Of a stretch of DNA of 64,000 bases, positions 11,782 to 23,808 are shown in pieces; position 1 is the stretch's first letter; each line of letters begins with the position of its first letter. A program made the translations under genes and the position numbers. Under the pieces are notes generated by a model. The model was not told the DNA's origin and searched no databases. It saw only the letters and a list, made by a program, of their open reading frames with translations. The stretch lies in the NCBI GenBank assembly GCA_021234155.1, contig JAJEKV010000014.1, positions 4,917,563 through 4,981,562 of the forward strand, read 5' to 3'. This stretch comes from Isoetes taiwanensis. Its lineage: Eukaryota > Streptophyta > Lycopodiopsida > Isoetales > Isoetaceae.

Positions 11782-14700
11782 TTACCAAGTATATTGCTAA
11801 TGTCGTGATTGTTTGGCTGCAGGTACCGAACCTCTCCTACCCTTGTCGTTTATTTGCTTCTGTTTGTTTGAAAGCTTGGGAGTTTATCGAGATGGAACGG
11901 GAGCATTTATCTTTGGCAAAAGCCCAAAGCTGCTGTTATGACATGATCAGAATACTTGATGCCTAAAGACATGGTCAAAAGGTTCTTTCAGTTTATTGCT
12001 TTCAAAAGATAACAGGTTATTACCATGAGATGCATGGTTCATCATTTGTTTTAGGCCTCAGGCATAGGATCTGGGCATTTTACTCTAATTCTTGCATGCC
12101 TATTACTGCATGCTTATTGAAACTGACAGGTCCTCGATTTAGTTTTATTCAATCTTAATTTTCATGTTATACATGACATAGTGGTCATGCAGACTTAAGC
12201 ATCAACGTCCTCTAGCATTTTTTGCATAAAAGGGCATACAAGGAAAAGTATTCTTGCTGTAACATTATGTCAGTTATTTGCATGATTAAAGCAAGACTAT
12301 GTTCTGTTACTCCATGATGACATGTTGAAGGAGGCTCTGAAGATCTGAATTGGCTATGCTACTATTTCTTATGTTCAAAGATATCAAATAATGTTTGAAT
12401 CTTGCATCGATCTGGCTGATACATTGCGTTATTTGCTCAACGATGTCTACTAGGTAATCATAAAATAAAAACGGGCTTTGTTTCAGGATAAGGTAGCTCA
12501 AATGAAACAGAGTTTAATTGAGGGCATTTTACTCTGATTCTTACATGCCTATTATTGCATGATTTTTGAAATGCATAGGTCTTCATTCTAGATTGTTTCA
12601 ATCTTAATGTTCATATTATCCAGGGCATAGTGGGCACGCTGACTTAAGTGCCAATGTCCTTTAGCATTTTATGCATAAAAGGCCATACAAGGAAATTTAT
12701 TCTTACTGTCACCATAGTCTATCATGGTCTATAGTCTATCATGGTCTATGTAATATTTTCTTTAGAAACCTATGCCTAAGGGACCAATTTTGAATGCAAG
12801 TTCAATTTTTTGGATTGATAAGACAGTGGAGGGATTGACTGAAGCTGATGCTGACCTAGGGAACTAGGTTACCTAGGCCGGGTTTTTTTTAGACACTTCA
12901 ATTCTCTGGTTTAACTGGAGTTGCTAGTGTCCTTTAGTCTCAAATCCTATCTTTATGCATTCTATTTCTTCATTAATATAACGATACTGATCATTACAGG
13001 ATCTCCTTGAGGAAAACAAAAGTCATCATGTACTTCCCACATGGAACAAAGAACCCACTGACTAGACATGCTATGAGCAAGATGGAGTGTCTTTTGATAT
13101 TCAGGCGCAAAATGACAGCTTTTGTAAAAGGTATTGCTGTTCCTTACATTAATAACTAAGATATAGTTGTCCTCTTGGATAGTGTTATTGACTTTGCTCT
13201 GATTCTAATATCTCATGAAAGAAAATAATGGTGCTCTGACACCTATTTTGCCATTCGGCTTTTAAACATCCAAATGCCATGCTTATGGCTATTATTCTAC
13301 AGCAATCAATGCCCTTTAAGGCACTTGATTTGGTACATACAAAAAGTTCACATGTGTCAATTCTACACTCCACAAGAAATTTAAGGTATCTATTCTGGTC
13401 TGAGTTCTTTTCTCAAAGGGCAGTTTTTATAGGGATGGGTTTGACCCCTACTGTATAGTAGGGGTCAGCCCTCCCTACGTATACAGTTTTATGATCTGAG
13501 GTCAACCCCTCCCTACGGGTGGAGGTAGGCTTTTTTTAATTGAGCACTTTAAACTACTTTGTTTCTATATCAGGACTATTCATCAGCATTAGTCTTTTAT
13601 AACCATTACATTATGATGGATTATTACCTATACATGGTAATGTCCAGATCTATAGCCTGAGGTCTCTAATCCGAGATGACCATACACACTAGCCAAGGCT
13701 TAAATGCTTTAATAAATAAACCATGTAATATGTGTATAAGCATGTGGAGAGGGTTTTTTTAAGAACTTCACTCTACTATGTTGGAAATGGGCAACTCTAA
13801 CTAGTAGATGCTCATGCACTCTATCTGCTTAAAAGCTAACCACTGGTTGCAGTTATTCCTAACAGAGTAAACGATGGTAATGACCATCCTATGAGCATTA
13901 GGATTTACCAGTCTCGGAATATCCTGAAAATATACTTACTCTTATTAATGTTCATATATAATGCAAAGAGTTGGTTAAACAATATCTTTGAGCTCTCGAA
14001 AATCTACATCTACATACGCAAGGCAGCTACCTTGACCTTAGAGCAAATAAAGACTGCATGATGAAAATGACATTCTGGGAGCTTTTTTTTGAGCTGAGTA
14101 GGCGACACACTTCCGTCTTACACCGGGTACAGTTAACCTTATCTTTGTCATGATTTTATGCACTAGTTCACAGGAATTTTTTCTACTTGAGCATTTCTGA
14201 ATAAACACAGCTGGTATTACTTCGTGAGACCTAATCAAAGATTCCGTCCATGCCATTAGGGTTACATTCCGTTTAAAAGCTCATAGAGCAAAGGATTGAG
14301 AAGTGTCTCGTGGGCTCTTCTATTAAGCTCCCATCTTGATGAAATATACCTGATAAAAAGGCCTCTGCAAGCTGTGTTCTTGACCTCTGGCTATAGATTC
14401 AGACGATCTCCTCCTAGTTTTGATGAAGCCGCTTTAAGCAAAATGTTTTGCAAGAAGAGCTCTTGTGCTGTATGAGCCAGTTCTAAAGAAGCTGCCACTG
14501 GTATCCCTTTCTATGAAACGCAACTACAAGAGGAGAAACACTATGAACACGAAGACAATAAGGTATTTCACTTGAACTATAATACTTTTGATGAAGTTTC
14601 AGATAATAGATTGCTGCAGGCTACTTAAAGCATTGCTGTGCAATGGAAAAATTCTTGTTGAAACCCATAAACATAAACTACGAGTTATGTCTCCAGGTTT

Positions 14701-14796
14701 TTTCCTTGATTAAATATCATTCTTTGTGATGCAAAATTTACTCTACAATCGATCTTTATTAGTTCTCTCCTCTCTATTTACCCCTTGTTTTCGACA

Positions 14797-14871
14797 TGCA
14801 TGGCAAAAGGCTACAAGGGCTGAACGGTGATAAACCGAGAGGCTTCATTGTACCTTTTGGCCCTTCATGCA
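14797..14871 (+). ncRNA. conserved hairpin, array B unit 2
   Basis: Identical copy of the 11707-11781 hairpin in the second array unit. It adds copy number but no independent evidence for structure. Confidence 0.45.
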
Positions 14872-15944
14872 TTACCAAGTATATTGCTAATGTCGTGATT
14901 GTTTGGCTGCAGGTACCGAACCTCTCCTACCCTTGTCGTTTATTTGCTTCTGTTTGTTTGAAAGCTTGGGAGTTTATCGAGATGGAACGGGAGCATTTAT
15001 CTTTGGCAAAAGCCCAAAGCTGCTGTTATGACATGATCAGAATACTTGATGCCTAAAGACATGGTCAAAAGGTTCTTTCAGTTTATTGCTTTCAAAAGAT
15101 AACAGGTTATTACCATGAGATGCATGGTTCATCATTTGTTTTAGGCCTCAGGCATAGGATCTGGGCATTTTACTCTAATTCTTGCATGCCTATTACTGCA
15201 TGCTTATTGAAACCGACAGTCCCTCGATTTAGTTTTATTCAATCTTAATTTTCATGTTATACATGACATAGTGGTCATGCAGACTTAAGCATCAACGTCC
15301 TCTAGCATTTTTTGCATAAAAGGGCATACAAGGAAAAGTATTCTTGCTGTAACATTATGTCAGTTATTTGCATGATTAAAGCAAGACTATGTTCTGTTAC
15401 TCCATGATGACATGTTGAAGGAGGCTCTGAAGATCTGAATTGGCTATGCTACTATTTCTTATGTTCAAAGATATCATATAATGTTTGAATCTTGCATCGA
15501 TCTGGCTGATACATTGCGTTATTTGCTCAACGATGTCTACTAGGTAATCATAAAATAAAAACGGGCTTTGTTTCAGGATAAGGTAGCTCAAATGAAACAG
15601 AGTTTAATTGAGGGCATTTTACTCTGATTCTTACATGCCTATTATTGCATGATTTTTGAAATGCATAGGTCTTCATTCTAGATTGTTTCAATCTTAATGT
15701 TCATATTATCCAGGGCATAGTGGGCACGCTGACTTAAGTGCCAATGTCCTTTAGCATTTTATGCATAAAAGGCCATACAAGGAAATTTATTCTTACTGTC
15801 ACCATAGTCTATCATGGTCTATAGTCTATCATGGTCTATGTAATATTTTCTTTAGAAACCTATGCCTAAGGGATAATAGACTAAAGGAACAAGAGTACCA
15901 ATTTTGAATGCAAGTTCAATTTTTTGGATTGATAAGACAGTGGA

Positions 15945-16004
15945 GGGATTGACTGAAGCTGATGCTGACCTAGGGAACTAGGTTAGGCCGGGTTTTTTTT
16001 TTTT
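15945..16004 (+). terminator. shared right terminus of repeat family, array B
   Basis: GGGATTGAC, then the hairpin CCTAG-GGAA-CTAGG, then TTAGGCCGGG and 12 T. The array ends here in unrelated sequence. Confidence 0.4.
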
Positions 16005-18150
16005 AAGTAATGATGGGAAGCATTTACATTATATGCAGGTAGTACTATGTGGTGCTCTAACAATGTTGTATGCAACAGATAGAAATTTGAAATAAGGATC
16101 TCCTATGGGAATAATGTCGGCATTTAGAAATAGCAAAGACTATTGGAAATGTTTCTCAAAATAATATTTGGTCTATGCTCTTTGACCGGAAAAAATGTGC
16201 TCTGATATAACCTAAACCACATCTCGAGTCTTGATGGTCTAACAAAAAAATGGCATGGCACATGATCTGGCATATTTCCTGGACTTCTAATCCTATCACT
16301 CAAGCGTTAGCTCCACGGCATCGCTCCACGGAATCGGACATTTAAGCATTTGGAGGTAGGATAGTCTTTTGGATAAGGACTGTCGGTAACACATAATTTA
16401 GGTTATATATTGCATTCAGCTTTAGAACCAAGATATGCTAAGCATTGAGCCGTATGGCTTGGCAAAGCCTTACCTGGAAGCAAAAGTATAGTTGTTCCTG
16501 CCATCAACTATTGGAATCATGCTGGATCTGTGTCGCTGGGCATCGTTATGTGATGATTGTGTTGGGACAATTTACATTGAAAGGGCATCTCTATAGCCTA
16601 AGGCAAACTTGAAGCAAGCTGGAGGCAACACCAGAAACGATTCCATGGAGAAATCACTAGATCTTCAACATACACTCAGGTTTGAGATTATATTTTGCAT
16701 TTAGATGCTTAAGACATGTACATATCCTGAACAATCTTGAAAATTATAGTGTTTAAGACATTTGTCTAAATTTGCACAGCCATATAACTTTTAATTTGAG
16801 TCAAGGATAATTGTGCTCAGTGCATTTAACTAGAAACAGTAGCTGCATCTATCATAATCATTAAGTGGCAGTGGTCTGAACTCGTGATTGCAAAAGGCTT
16901 TAACAGATCTGGAGGTTTGGGTACATTATTGAACATGTTTTTTCAACTTATGAGCCATTCTAGTTTTGCTGCACAGGGCATGTAAAAACTTGGTTATATG
17001 CATGTCTTAGCTTTGTTATTTAAGCATGGAACTGAGTCTCTAAATTTTGTTCCATGGAGCTTGATTACATAGCTTAGCTTTGTTTGTCCGCATTACATAC
17101 TTAGCTTTCTGACAATATAGCATAGCTATAGACATTTATGCGTCTATAGATCTATGATCTATGCATTTGTGTGATGCATGTTGTGTTAAGACAAGTTTAG
17201 ATCTGGAATAAAATTTAAAATTAATGACTTAATGAATGAGTCTAAACATGCACAGACATGCAGCTATTAATATGCTCCTCTTATTTGCGACTACACGAAG
17301 TTGATGTTGTCTAAAGCATGACTATCTCTGCAGAAATTCTAAGCTTTCTGCATGAATGTCTAAGCTTTATGAGCCAGGAAATGCTCAGAAATTGAAGCAG
17401 TGGACAAAACTTTGTTGGGACAATTTCAATTAAGAAGGCAACTCTGCAGCATGATTCAAACTTGAAGCAAGCTGGAGGCAGCTCCTCAAATGATGCCATG
17501 GAGAATCATGCATCGTAGCTAAACTTTAAATGATACATTAGGTATAATATTCAATATGATTAGAAACGCAGGCCCCCTTGAACAGTATAATTAAGGGCAT
17601 GCTATTTTACTTGCCTTGGTTCTAGGGTGTAAGCAAACCTTAGCTCAAATTTTTTTTAAGTATTTTTCATTGTCGTTGAAGAATATTGTGTTGAGATACT
17701 CTTGATTCAATTGCTAGTATTATGCATTTATGAACCCTTGAATCATATGAGACAAATACGATAATGCACACTTTATGGTATATTCATAGCCCTGCTAATC
17801 TTGTTCTAGCCATATAGGATGGTATGAAATGAAGACTTTGAGAAAGAGAAAAATTTAGAGAAAGAGTAATTATATTACGAGTGTAGCGGCAAATGATCTA
17901 GGTGGGATTCTTTGTACGTAAACTATATCTGATCCATGAGGGATCTTTGTATTGTATTAGAATTTTTCCTATCTAATCAATACAATAACTTCTTCTCTTT
18001 CCACATCATCCAATTGCAAAAGGAGCCGCGATACATGTCTAATTTTCTCTGTCGTTCTCCTCATCAAAGTAGTCATCAAGCATATGATGTTCTGGGCTAT
18101 GCATTGGAGACCTCAACTGAAGGTCATGTGAAGTGTCTACCTCATAGAAT
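16005..18150. other. no gene recognised; one diverged 90-bp direct duplication
   Basis: Non-coding by eye. A block starting GTTGGGACAATTT and ending CCATGGAGAA... occurs at about 16562-16652 and again at about 17414-17503, sharing AAACTTGAAGCAAGCTGGAG. These are two old copies of an unidentified repeat. Confidence 0.5.
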
Positions 18151-18417
18151 TCAGAATGGTGCTCGAATGGTTTGAATTCTTCCTTGGGTTTGTGTTTTGA
18201 GCCATTTGGCCTTTAGTGCGTTCACATGGAATGAACGAAAGTTAAAATCCATGATTTTTGTGATGACTCCAATATAATCCACATTGCCGTCAATAGTATT
18301 TATGTCCCTCACACTGCGTTGACTCCTTTGAAGAAAAGAGGCGATTATTTCGGAGTCAAAAGTGACACGACCTTTGTCAACTTCCTCAACACAAAAGTAT
18401 TGCCCATATGCCCACAT
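18151..18417 (-). pseudogene. CACTA (En/Spm) protein relic, DUF4216-like
   Basis: The minus-strand reading contains VTFDSEIIASFLQRS, then GNVDYIGVITKIMDFNFRS and ALKAKWLK. This follows the pattern of the DUF4216 segment at the end of CACTA transposase-associated proteins ('G.VDYYG.L..I.ELDY....LFKC.W'). It lies downstream (minus sense) of a Tnp2-like relic, the order seen in CACTA elements. The fragment is short and diverged. Confidence 0.55.
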
Positions 18418-18452
18418 TGAAGAATGGTATCTTATCTGTAAGTGAGAAGAAT

Positions 18453-18562
18453 AGAATAGAATATAATAAATTTTTTAACGTCCACAAAGACCACTAGGTC
18501 ATGGGACCCATACAATGGGCTAGTACAATCATTACTACTAGGATTAAAAAACTACTAGGATC
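18453..18562 (-). mobile_element. LINE 3' end with pentamer tail
   Basis: On the minus strand the segment reads GGTCTTTGTGGACGTTAAAA and ends in repeated TTCTA units. This is the 3' end shared with the LINE copies at 18797, 25937, 47350 and 51997. It separates the two CACTA relics. Confidence 0.6.
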
Positions 18563-18564
18563 AT

Positions 18565-18736
18565 TTTGCATTTTGGACATTTCTTGCATATTCTTGTACT
18601 CGTTGCGAAATAGGATACAGTCATTCGGACATGCATGTATGCAATTATATTCTAGCCCCAGTTCTCGTAGTAACTCTCTTGCCTCCCTTCTATTTTTAGA
18701 AAGGTAGTTGTCACTTGGGAGTATCTCACTAAGCAA
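18565..18736 (-). pseudogene. CACTA (En/Spm) transposase relic, Tnp2-like
   Basis: The reading NRREARELLRELGLEYNCIH followed by ACPNDCILFRNEY matches the start of the Tnp2 domain of CACTA transposases, where 'LGL.YEKI.ACPNDCML' is a hallmark. After about 57 residues it runs into the LINE tail. Catalytic parts are absent. Confidence 0.75.
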
Positions 18737-18796
18737 GCTTTAAAAAAAAGGGACAACTGTCAATCCAAAGATATTGACATATTACCATATTCAGAT

Positions 18797-18900
18797 ATAA
18801 GGGAATAGAATAAAATAGATTTTTTAACGTTCATGGAGACCAATAGGTTTGGGACCCATAGAATGGGCTAGTGGGTCCCCTCATCGGGACATATAGAGAA
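18797..18900 (-). mobile_element. LINE 3' end with pentamer-like tail
   Basis: The minus strand reads GGTCTCCATGAACGTTAAAA, ending in TTCTATT-like repeats. It is a second copy of the 3' end found at 18453, inserted about 250 bp away in the same orientation. Confidence 0.55.
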
Positions 18901-19104
18901 ATATAATCCAAAGACCCAAAACACGACAATTGAAGGTGTACTAGTGGCCCAGCCAGTTCTTCTTCCCCACTAATGTAGGTACTATAGGGCAAAGCACCTT
19001 CTTCACCACAAGAGCGAGTACTATAGATAGGGCTGTGCACTTCCAACCATCATTTGTCGTTTGGGGGTTGTTCATTTTTTGATCTAGACAAGAGTTTACC
19101 TCCT

Positions 19105-19308
19105 TCATTGATGATTGCCTTCATCCTTGTCAACCCAGTTACACTTGAAGAACGTGTAAAAACCTTCAAGCTTGCCAATTCTGTCAAGTTCCTTGTTATA
19201 GTTCCTACCCATCTTCCTATGATGGGCTAGCGCCATTAAGGCCACCTCCAACATATTCTTTTTTACTAATGTGGCTTTTGTTTGCACTGTATCCTTTGGT
19301 AAAGGCAA
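19105..19308 (-). pseudogene. possible CACTA-associated fragment
   Basis: A 67-residue reading ends YTFFKCNWVDKDEG, which resembles the 'FKC.WVD' part of DUF4216-type CACTA proteins. The rest (ALMALAHHRKMGRNYNKEL) I do not recognise. It is upstream of the other CACTA relics on the same strand. Confidence 0.25.
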
Positions 19309-21074
19309 TAAGTGACATTGAGATCAGTGACTTGGAAGCTGCAAAAGTTGGACTTGGCTTACTTTTCGAATCTCAAAGCGCGCCTTTCATTTGGGTCTTC
19401 TCTTATCTCCAGAGCTTAAGTTCTGATTAAACAAATATGAGATGCTTTATATTTTCGCCGCGCTTATTCTCCAGGTCCACTGGAAAAACAGTTTAACAAG
19501 ATTATTCAGAAGGTAGTTTAAGAAGTTCAGTCTTCAACTTGATTGGGATTTTTTTGGAAATTTTTATTTGAAGCTCATTTTAAAGGTATGCAACTACTAC
19601 GTTTGATGGCCAGTTTATCCAATTCTTTTTGTAGTTAGTAGAAAATAGACTTACTGTTGGTGCTTTCAAAAAGGCTTCGTCAAAATTCCAACCTGAAGGA
19701 AATGCCCTGAACGCCTGTCAGCAGAGATTTCTCCCAAAGTCTTCATCTATGTTTATAATGTACTGCATGTAGTATCGTATAACATAGATGGCACATAGAC
19801 AATGAATGTGGCATGAGAACTGGATTTTGCCACTCCATCTTCTCTCCCTCTCTCTTGACCAATTTTGTGCTTATGTAGCTTGGTCCATCATTTTCAGTTC
19901 TATCACTTCAAAAATGCTGCCAACTAAAATGTGTTTGTTGCAATACATACTTCTAAATAGATATATTTTTGCTTTATGATGCATGATATTAGTAACTTTG
20001 CAGGTATGTTTTAACGGCCACAATCCATTTCAAAAGCTATGGTTTTTTATAGAATCATTATTCCGATACCATTTACAGCTTAAATTGTACTGTCTGACCA
20101 TGCCAAAGCAGCAATTTCAAAAAAACTAGACAAGAGCTTTCAAACAAGGCGAAGAGCCTGCTAACCGAGGATCTAAGAGCTTCCAGCTTTTACTGCATGA
20201 TTTACTGCCGTTTGTATCTTATCGCATATTTATGTTTTGAATCCAAAACCATTATAAGTTTTTTCCATGTGGTGGCGAATTTTTGTGTTCTCAACCACGC
20301 GACCCAAATTCAGGATCTGTGATAAGTGGTGTGATGCTAGTGCTATTTTCTTATTACAATGTCCCTCTCCTATAGTACATGTGCATATTGAAAGCAACGT
20401 GGAATGAACAATATTATCATGTTTAAGGAGTGAGTTCACGTCTACCTATTCTAAAATGAACAATTGGAGCTTTCAGAGGTGCCCTACACAACTGTTTGAT
20501 ATAGATGTGAAATGTATGTTTGTGTTATTTTTTAATTCGAACAAAACAGTTGTACACTTAACCGAACGTCAAAATTGTAAATAATAGTTTATAATGTCTA
20601 GTGGTGTCTCTGCATTCATATCCGTTGCTGTGTGCGTCAAAGTCTAGGACGTAATAATAGCATTGAACTTGTTGAAATTTGACTAAAATTTTCATAGGCA
20701 AAATTGCATGTTTAATAGAACATTCTGATGATACTCCTCTCACACTACTTTGAATTGTGCAACAGTCTTACACATGACAAGGGGCATCTGGTGCATTACC
20801 TAGCTTGTTATGGAAACCACCATTTAGTTCTCGGGTCCAATTTGTTAAGGCGACCCTAGAACTTGGGTGTTATCTCTCTCTTAAAATCATATCGTCCACT
20901 TTGTTTTTGGATGGCAATGGCAACATGATTCTATTTTGTGGCAATAGAAGAGATCATAAATGTGGAAGAAACTGAGGCAGTCTTATAGAAGTGTAAAAAA
21001 TGTAGAGCCTACCACTTATTCTTGGAAGTCATTCTGGAGCTAAAGGTTAGGACAGATAGATATATATTATATTA
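19309..21074. other. no gene recognised
   Basis: AT-rich sequence with scattered stops in all frames. No repeat or domain is visible to me. Confidence 0.4.
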
Positions 21075-21160
21075 ATATCCACGGAGATCCTGTGTGATTT
21101 CTTGAGGGATATGATTGTGATTAGGCTATTTACTGAGAACTAACAGTGGTATCAAAGCAA
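21075..21160 (+). mobile_element. LINE tail-like block and LTR end with primer-binding site
   Basis: TTAATATCCACGGAGATC (about 21076) matches the LINE 3' end family in reverse. Then ..ACTAACA (ending 21145) and TGGTATCAAAGCAA (21147-21160) look like an LTR end, a one-base gap and an initiator tRNA-Met primer site with one mismatch. No retrotransposon coding follows. Confidence 0.35.
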
Positions 21161-22842
21161 GTAGATACGCTCAGTAAGGTGTTGACGGAATTTAAACTAG
21201 TATCAAACACAAGTAGGTACAAGCTGAGGAGGAGTTGTAAGGATAGGGATGCAGCCTGTACATAAGATTATTAGATGATAATGTGGCATTGGGGCTGCCA
21301 AAGGCTGCAGGCATTTGAGTTATTGATCAGAGAAACAAGAAGGAGTTCAATCTGCAAGAGGTAAATTGCGTAGGCTTGAATTGGCCCTTTCCAGACTTAG
21401 AATAATATTTTAGGGATCAAGGGTGAAATTCTTGTTGAAAACAAGAATCAAGTATCAAGTATTGTATTGTTTTGAAGTAACATTTTTTATTGATTGTGAA
21501 ACATGACTTCGAAGTATGATTTAAGCCACTTCACCCTCGAGTCACGGAGGGCAACCCTCCGTGCGTAGCACCTTGTTTGTCCTTAACAAACCTCGAATAG
21601 TTTGATGAAATGATAAGAGTTCCAGTTGACAGAGATCCACAAATTAAAAATTGATATTAACATACGCTTACATTTCCTTAACATATATTTGGCTTACCAC
21701 AACTTTGCAAATTGTCCCTGCATTTCGTCAGTCTACACAATTTTAAGCACCGTGTTCTACGCCTTGCCTTCAATTGTATACAATAACGTCGCATGAACCA
21801 TTTGCACTAAACACACTTCTCAAGTTATTACATATCATTACCACTTTCTTCGTCACATTTTTTGAATTTCACATTTGAGTCCACTCATAATGGACATCAA
21901 GGTTACACTCCCTCTTTCACATAAGTGAGTCATATAACTCACTATAGATAGCAATAGGTATTGGCTAATCTTATATTCCTATGCAAAATTCATAAAAAAG
22001 TGATGCTAGACATAATGAATTAATTAGACATAGAGATGTATGATATCGATCAAGTTATCCAACCACATTCCTCGCATTAACATGTCTACAACAAGTACTA
22101 TACTCTTTTAAATCTTTTAAGATCTACAACAATGCTGTTTTGTTTGATACACCGCTCAAGCCAGCATAAAGCTATATGAAACTGCATACGAGCAAATCAA
22201 AAGCCCATGGTATTGTTAAAAGCAAGTTCATTCCCCACCTAATATTTCTAAATGGTACGTGGTTGCTTTACTTACCATATAGGCAAATTTAGGGAGAGGA
22301 TAAGGGTCCTCAAAGGCATAAAATTATGCAATGCAACTCAGTCAGTATCCCCTAAGTGTAGACCATAACAATAGCTCTAAACATCGACATAAAAGCATTT
22401 TAGCACTATAAATGTTTTTTAGAGGAGAAAGGTCATCAAAGTAAGACACTTCAATGTGTTCCTGATTATACTCTTCTACATAGGATCAAACTGCTAGGAG
22501 TAAAAAAAATATGTTGAGTCTTCCCGTTGAGTTATCAATATAACAATATTTGCAGCAAATCCTTCCCTAATATACAATGATAATTTAGAATAACATAACA
22601 TTATTTCAAACACCAAACTTTGCTCCAACATCAAATGAAGTAGAAACTTCATATTGCAACACAAATTTCTATAGTATCCTAAAGTCTAACGGCATCAGAT
22701 GAATTCATAATTACTTGCACAATGATTTTTTAATCTCTATCAATGAATCTTATAGCATTTCCCTATATTACCCTTGCCCCCTTCAAGCCATGTTGTCTAT
22801 TCTAGCCAACATGGAACACCCACCCCTTCAAATTGTTACTCA
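21161..22842. other. no gene recognised; probable body of a non-autonomous Helitron
   Basis: AT-rich non-coding DNA upstream of a Helitron-type 3' end. A perfect 9-bp hairpin lies at 21543-21563. A Helitron 5' end (A followed by TC) was not identified. Confidence 0.3.
21543..21563. other. 9-bp perfect hairpin
   Basis: CACGGAGGG and CCCTCCGTG around a CAA loop, in otherwise AT-rich DNA. It could be a subterminal hairpin of the Helitron-like element ending at 22870; that link is inference. Confidence 0.5.
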
Positions 22843-22870
22843 GCCCGGCAATGCCGGGCACCATAACTAG
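22843..22870 (+). mobile_element. Helitron 3' terminus
   Basis: Hairpin GCCCGGC-AAT-GCCGGGC (22843-22859), a 7-base spacer, then CTAG (22867-22870) followed by T. Plant Helitrons end in a GC-rich hairpin about 10 bases before CTRR and insert between A and T; this matches. No Rep/helicase coding is in the window, so the copy is non-autonomous. Confidence 0.65.
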
Positions 22871-23239
22871 TATGTGTTAAAACTCATTAATTTCTCAGCT
22901 ATTCAGAATCAATCTCCACTATATGATTATATAAAAACCACAGATGACAATCTAAAAGCACTACTTTTCCTCCCTTTCCTTCTCTTTTACATTCAAGAAT
23001 CTATCTTTGATTATGTTAATTCAATTCAGATCATGCCTCAATCCATTTAATCTACAAACCATCATCATTATCAAAACTATATCAACCAAAACATAGACAT
23101 CACAAGAACCCCAGGTGTAAGACTTGACCAGGGATAGGTTCAATATTGTATATGTTTTATATGCAATACGTATTATTCGAAAGATACGGCACAAATTTGA
23201 AGTATAATACGTCAAAAATACGTCAAACAACATTTTTGG

Positions 23240-23430
23240 CACCAATTTTTTTTTTTCGGTAAGCGAAAGTGAAGTTTCGCTTATGCGAAGTGCAAAAATG
23301 TTCGCATAGTTTCACTTACGCAAAAACATTTTCGCATAAGCGAAACTGAATTACGCGAAAATTTTTATGCGTAAGCGAAATGGGAAAATGTTTTTGCGTA
23401 AGCGAAACAGTACGCGATAAATTGCAAAGC
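23240..23430. repeat. cluster of overlapping palindromes built on GCGTAAGCGAAA
   Basis: GTTTCGCTTATGCGAA (about 23273) pairs with TTCGCATAAGCGAAAC (about 23332), and the adjacent AAAATGTT pairs with AACATTTT. A second, overlapping hairpin pairs GTTTCACTTACGCAAAAACA (about 23310) with TGTTTTTGCGTAAGCGAAAC (about 23389). The two stems share sequence, so only one can form at a time. Confidence 0.8.
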
Positions 23431-23808
23431 GATTTAGGATTTTTGTTAAGGAAAAAAAAGTTTTTGCGGCGTTGTTTGGTCTATTTTGGGCAGGTGTATT
23501 ATTATATATAAGAAAAACGTGTTTAGCCTTAGGATTCACCTCGAACGTTGACTACCAGGTTGAGTCAACATACTCCTTGGGAAACGGTCAGCCTTTGAGG
23601 TGTGGGTTTTGTGTTCGGGGCCTGACGCCGGAATATGTGAAGTGAGATTCCCAAAGTTTTCTGACCTTGGGTTTCTACCCTGTTCTTTAGAGACCTATAG
23701 GTTCTTGTCCTTCTTCCTTCAGGTGACTCACATCTGCATGCATTATCTGCAGCTCATGATCTGGAGTGCCTCAAAGTTATTAAAGGAGGATGCCTAATAT
23801 ATGATATT

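Larger units (their letters stand above)
9019..16004 (+). repeat. tandem array B: two full units of about 3.1 kb plus a partial third
   Basis: Units start at GGTCCTCGATTTAG or its variant: 9019-12128, 12129-15218 and a truncated third unit 15219-16004. Units are near-identical, so all open frames repeat without showing selection. The third unit stops exactly at the internal GGCCGGG-T-run that the full units read through. Each full unit holds one copy of the shared hairpin core (11707-11781, 14797-14871), a second hairpin near 10354 or 13443, and an oligo-T block after CCTACGGGTGGAGGTAGG. I find no PBS, polypurine tract, reverse transcriptase or transposase, so it is not a recognisable LTR element. 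Confidence 0.85.

Noticed and set aside
9197-15591. Several 60-90 codon ORFs repeated in each unit of array B as genes
   Set aside because: They repeat only because the units are near-identical DNA. None has a domain, and equivalent frames are not kept in array C.
9019-16004. Array B as a tandem LTR retrotransposon (LTR-internal-LTR-internal-LTR)
   Set aside because: No TG..CA ends, no primer site, no polypurine tract and no gag or pol in the supposed internal parts.
21420-21450. GTGAAATTCTTG, resembling part of 18S rRNA
   Set aside because: Only 12 bases match and the flanks do not; no rRNA gene.
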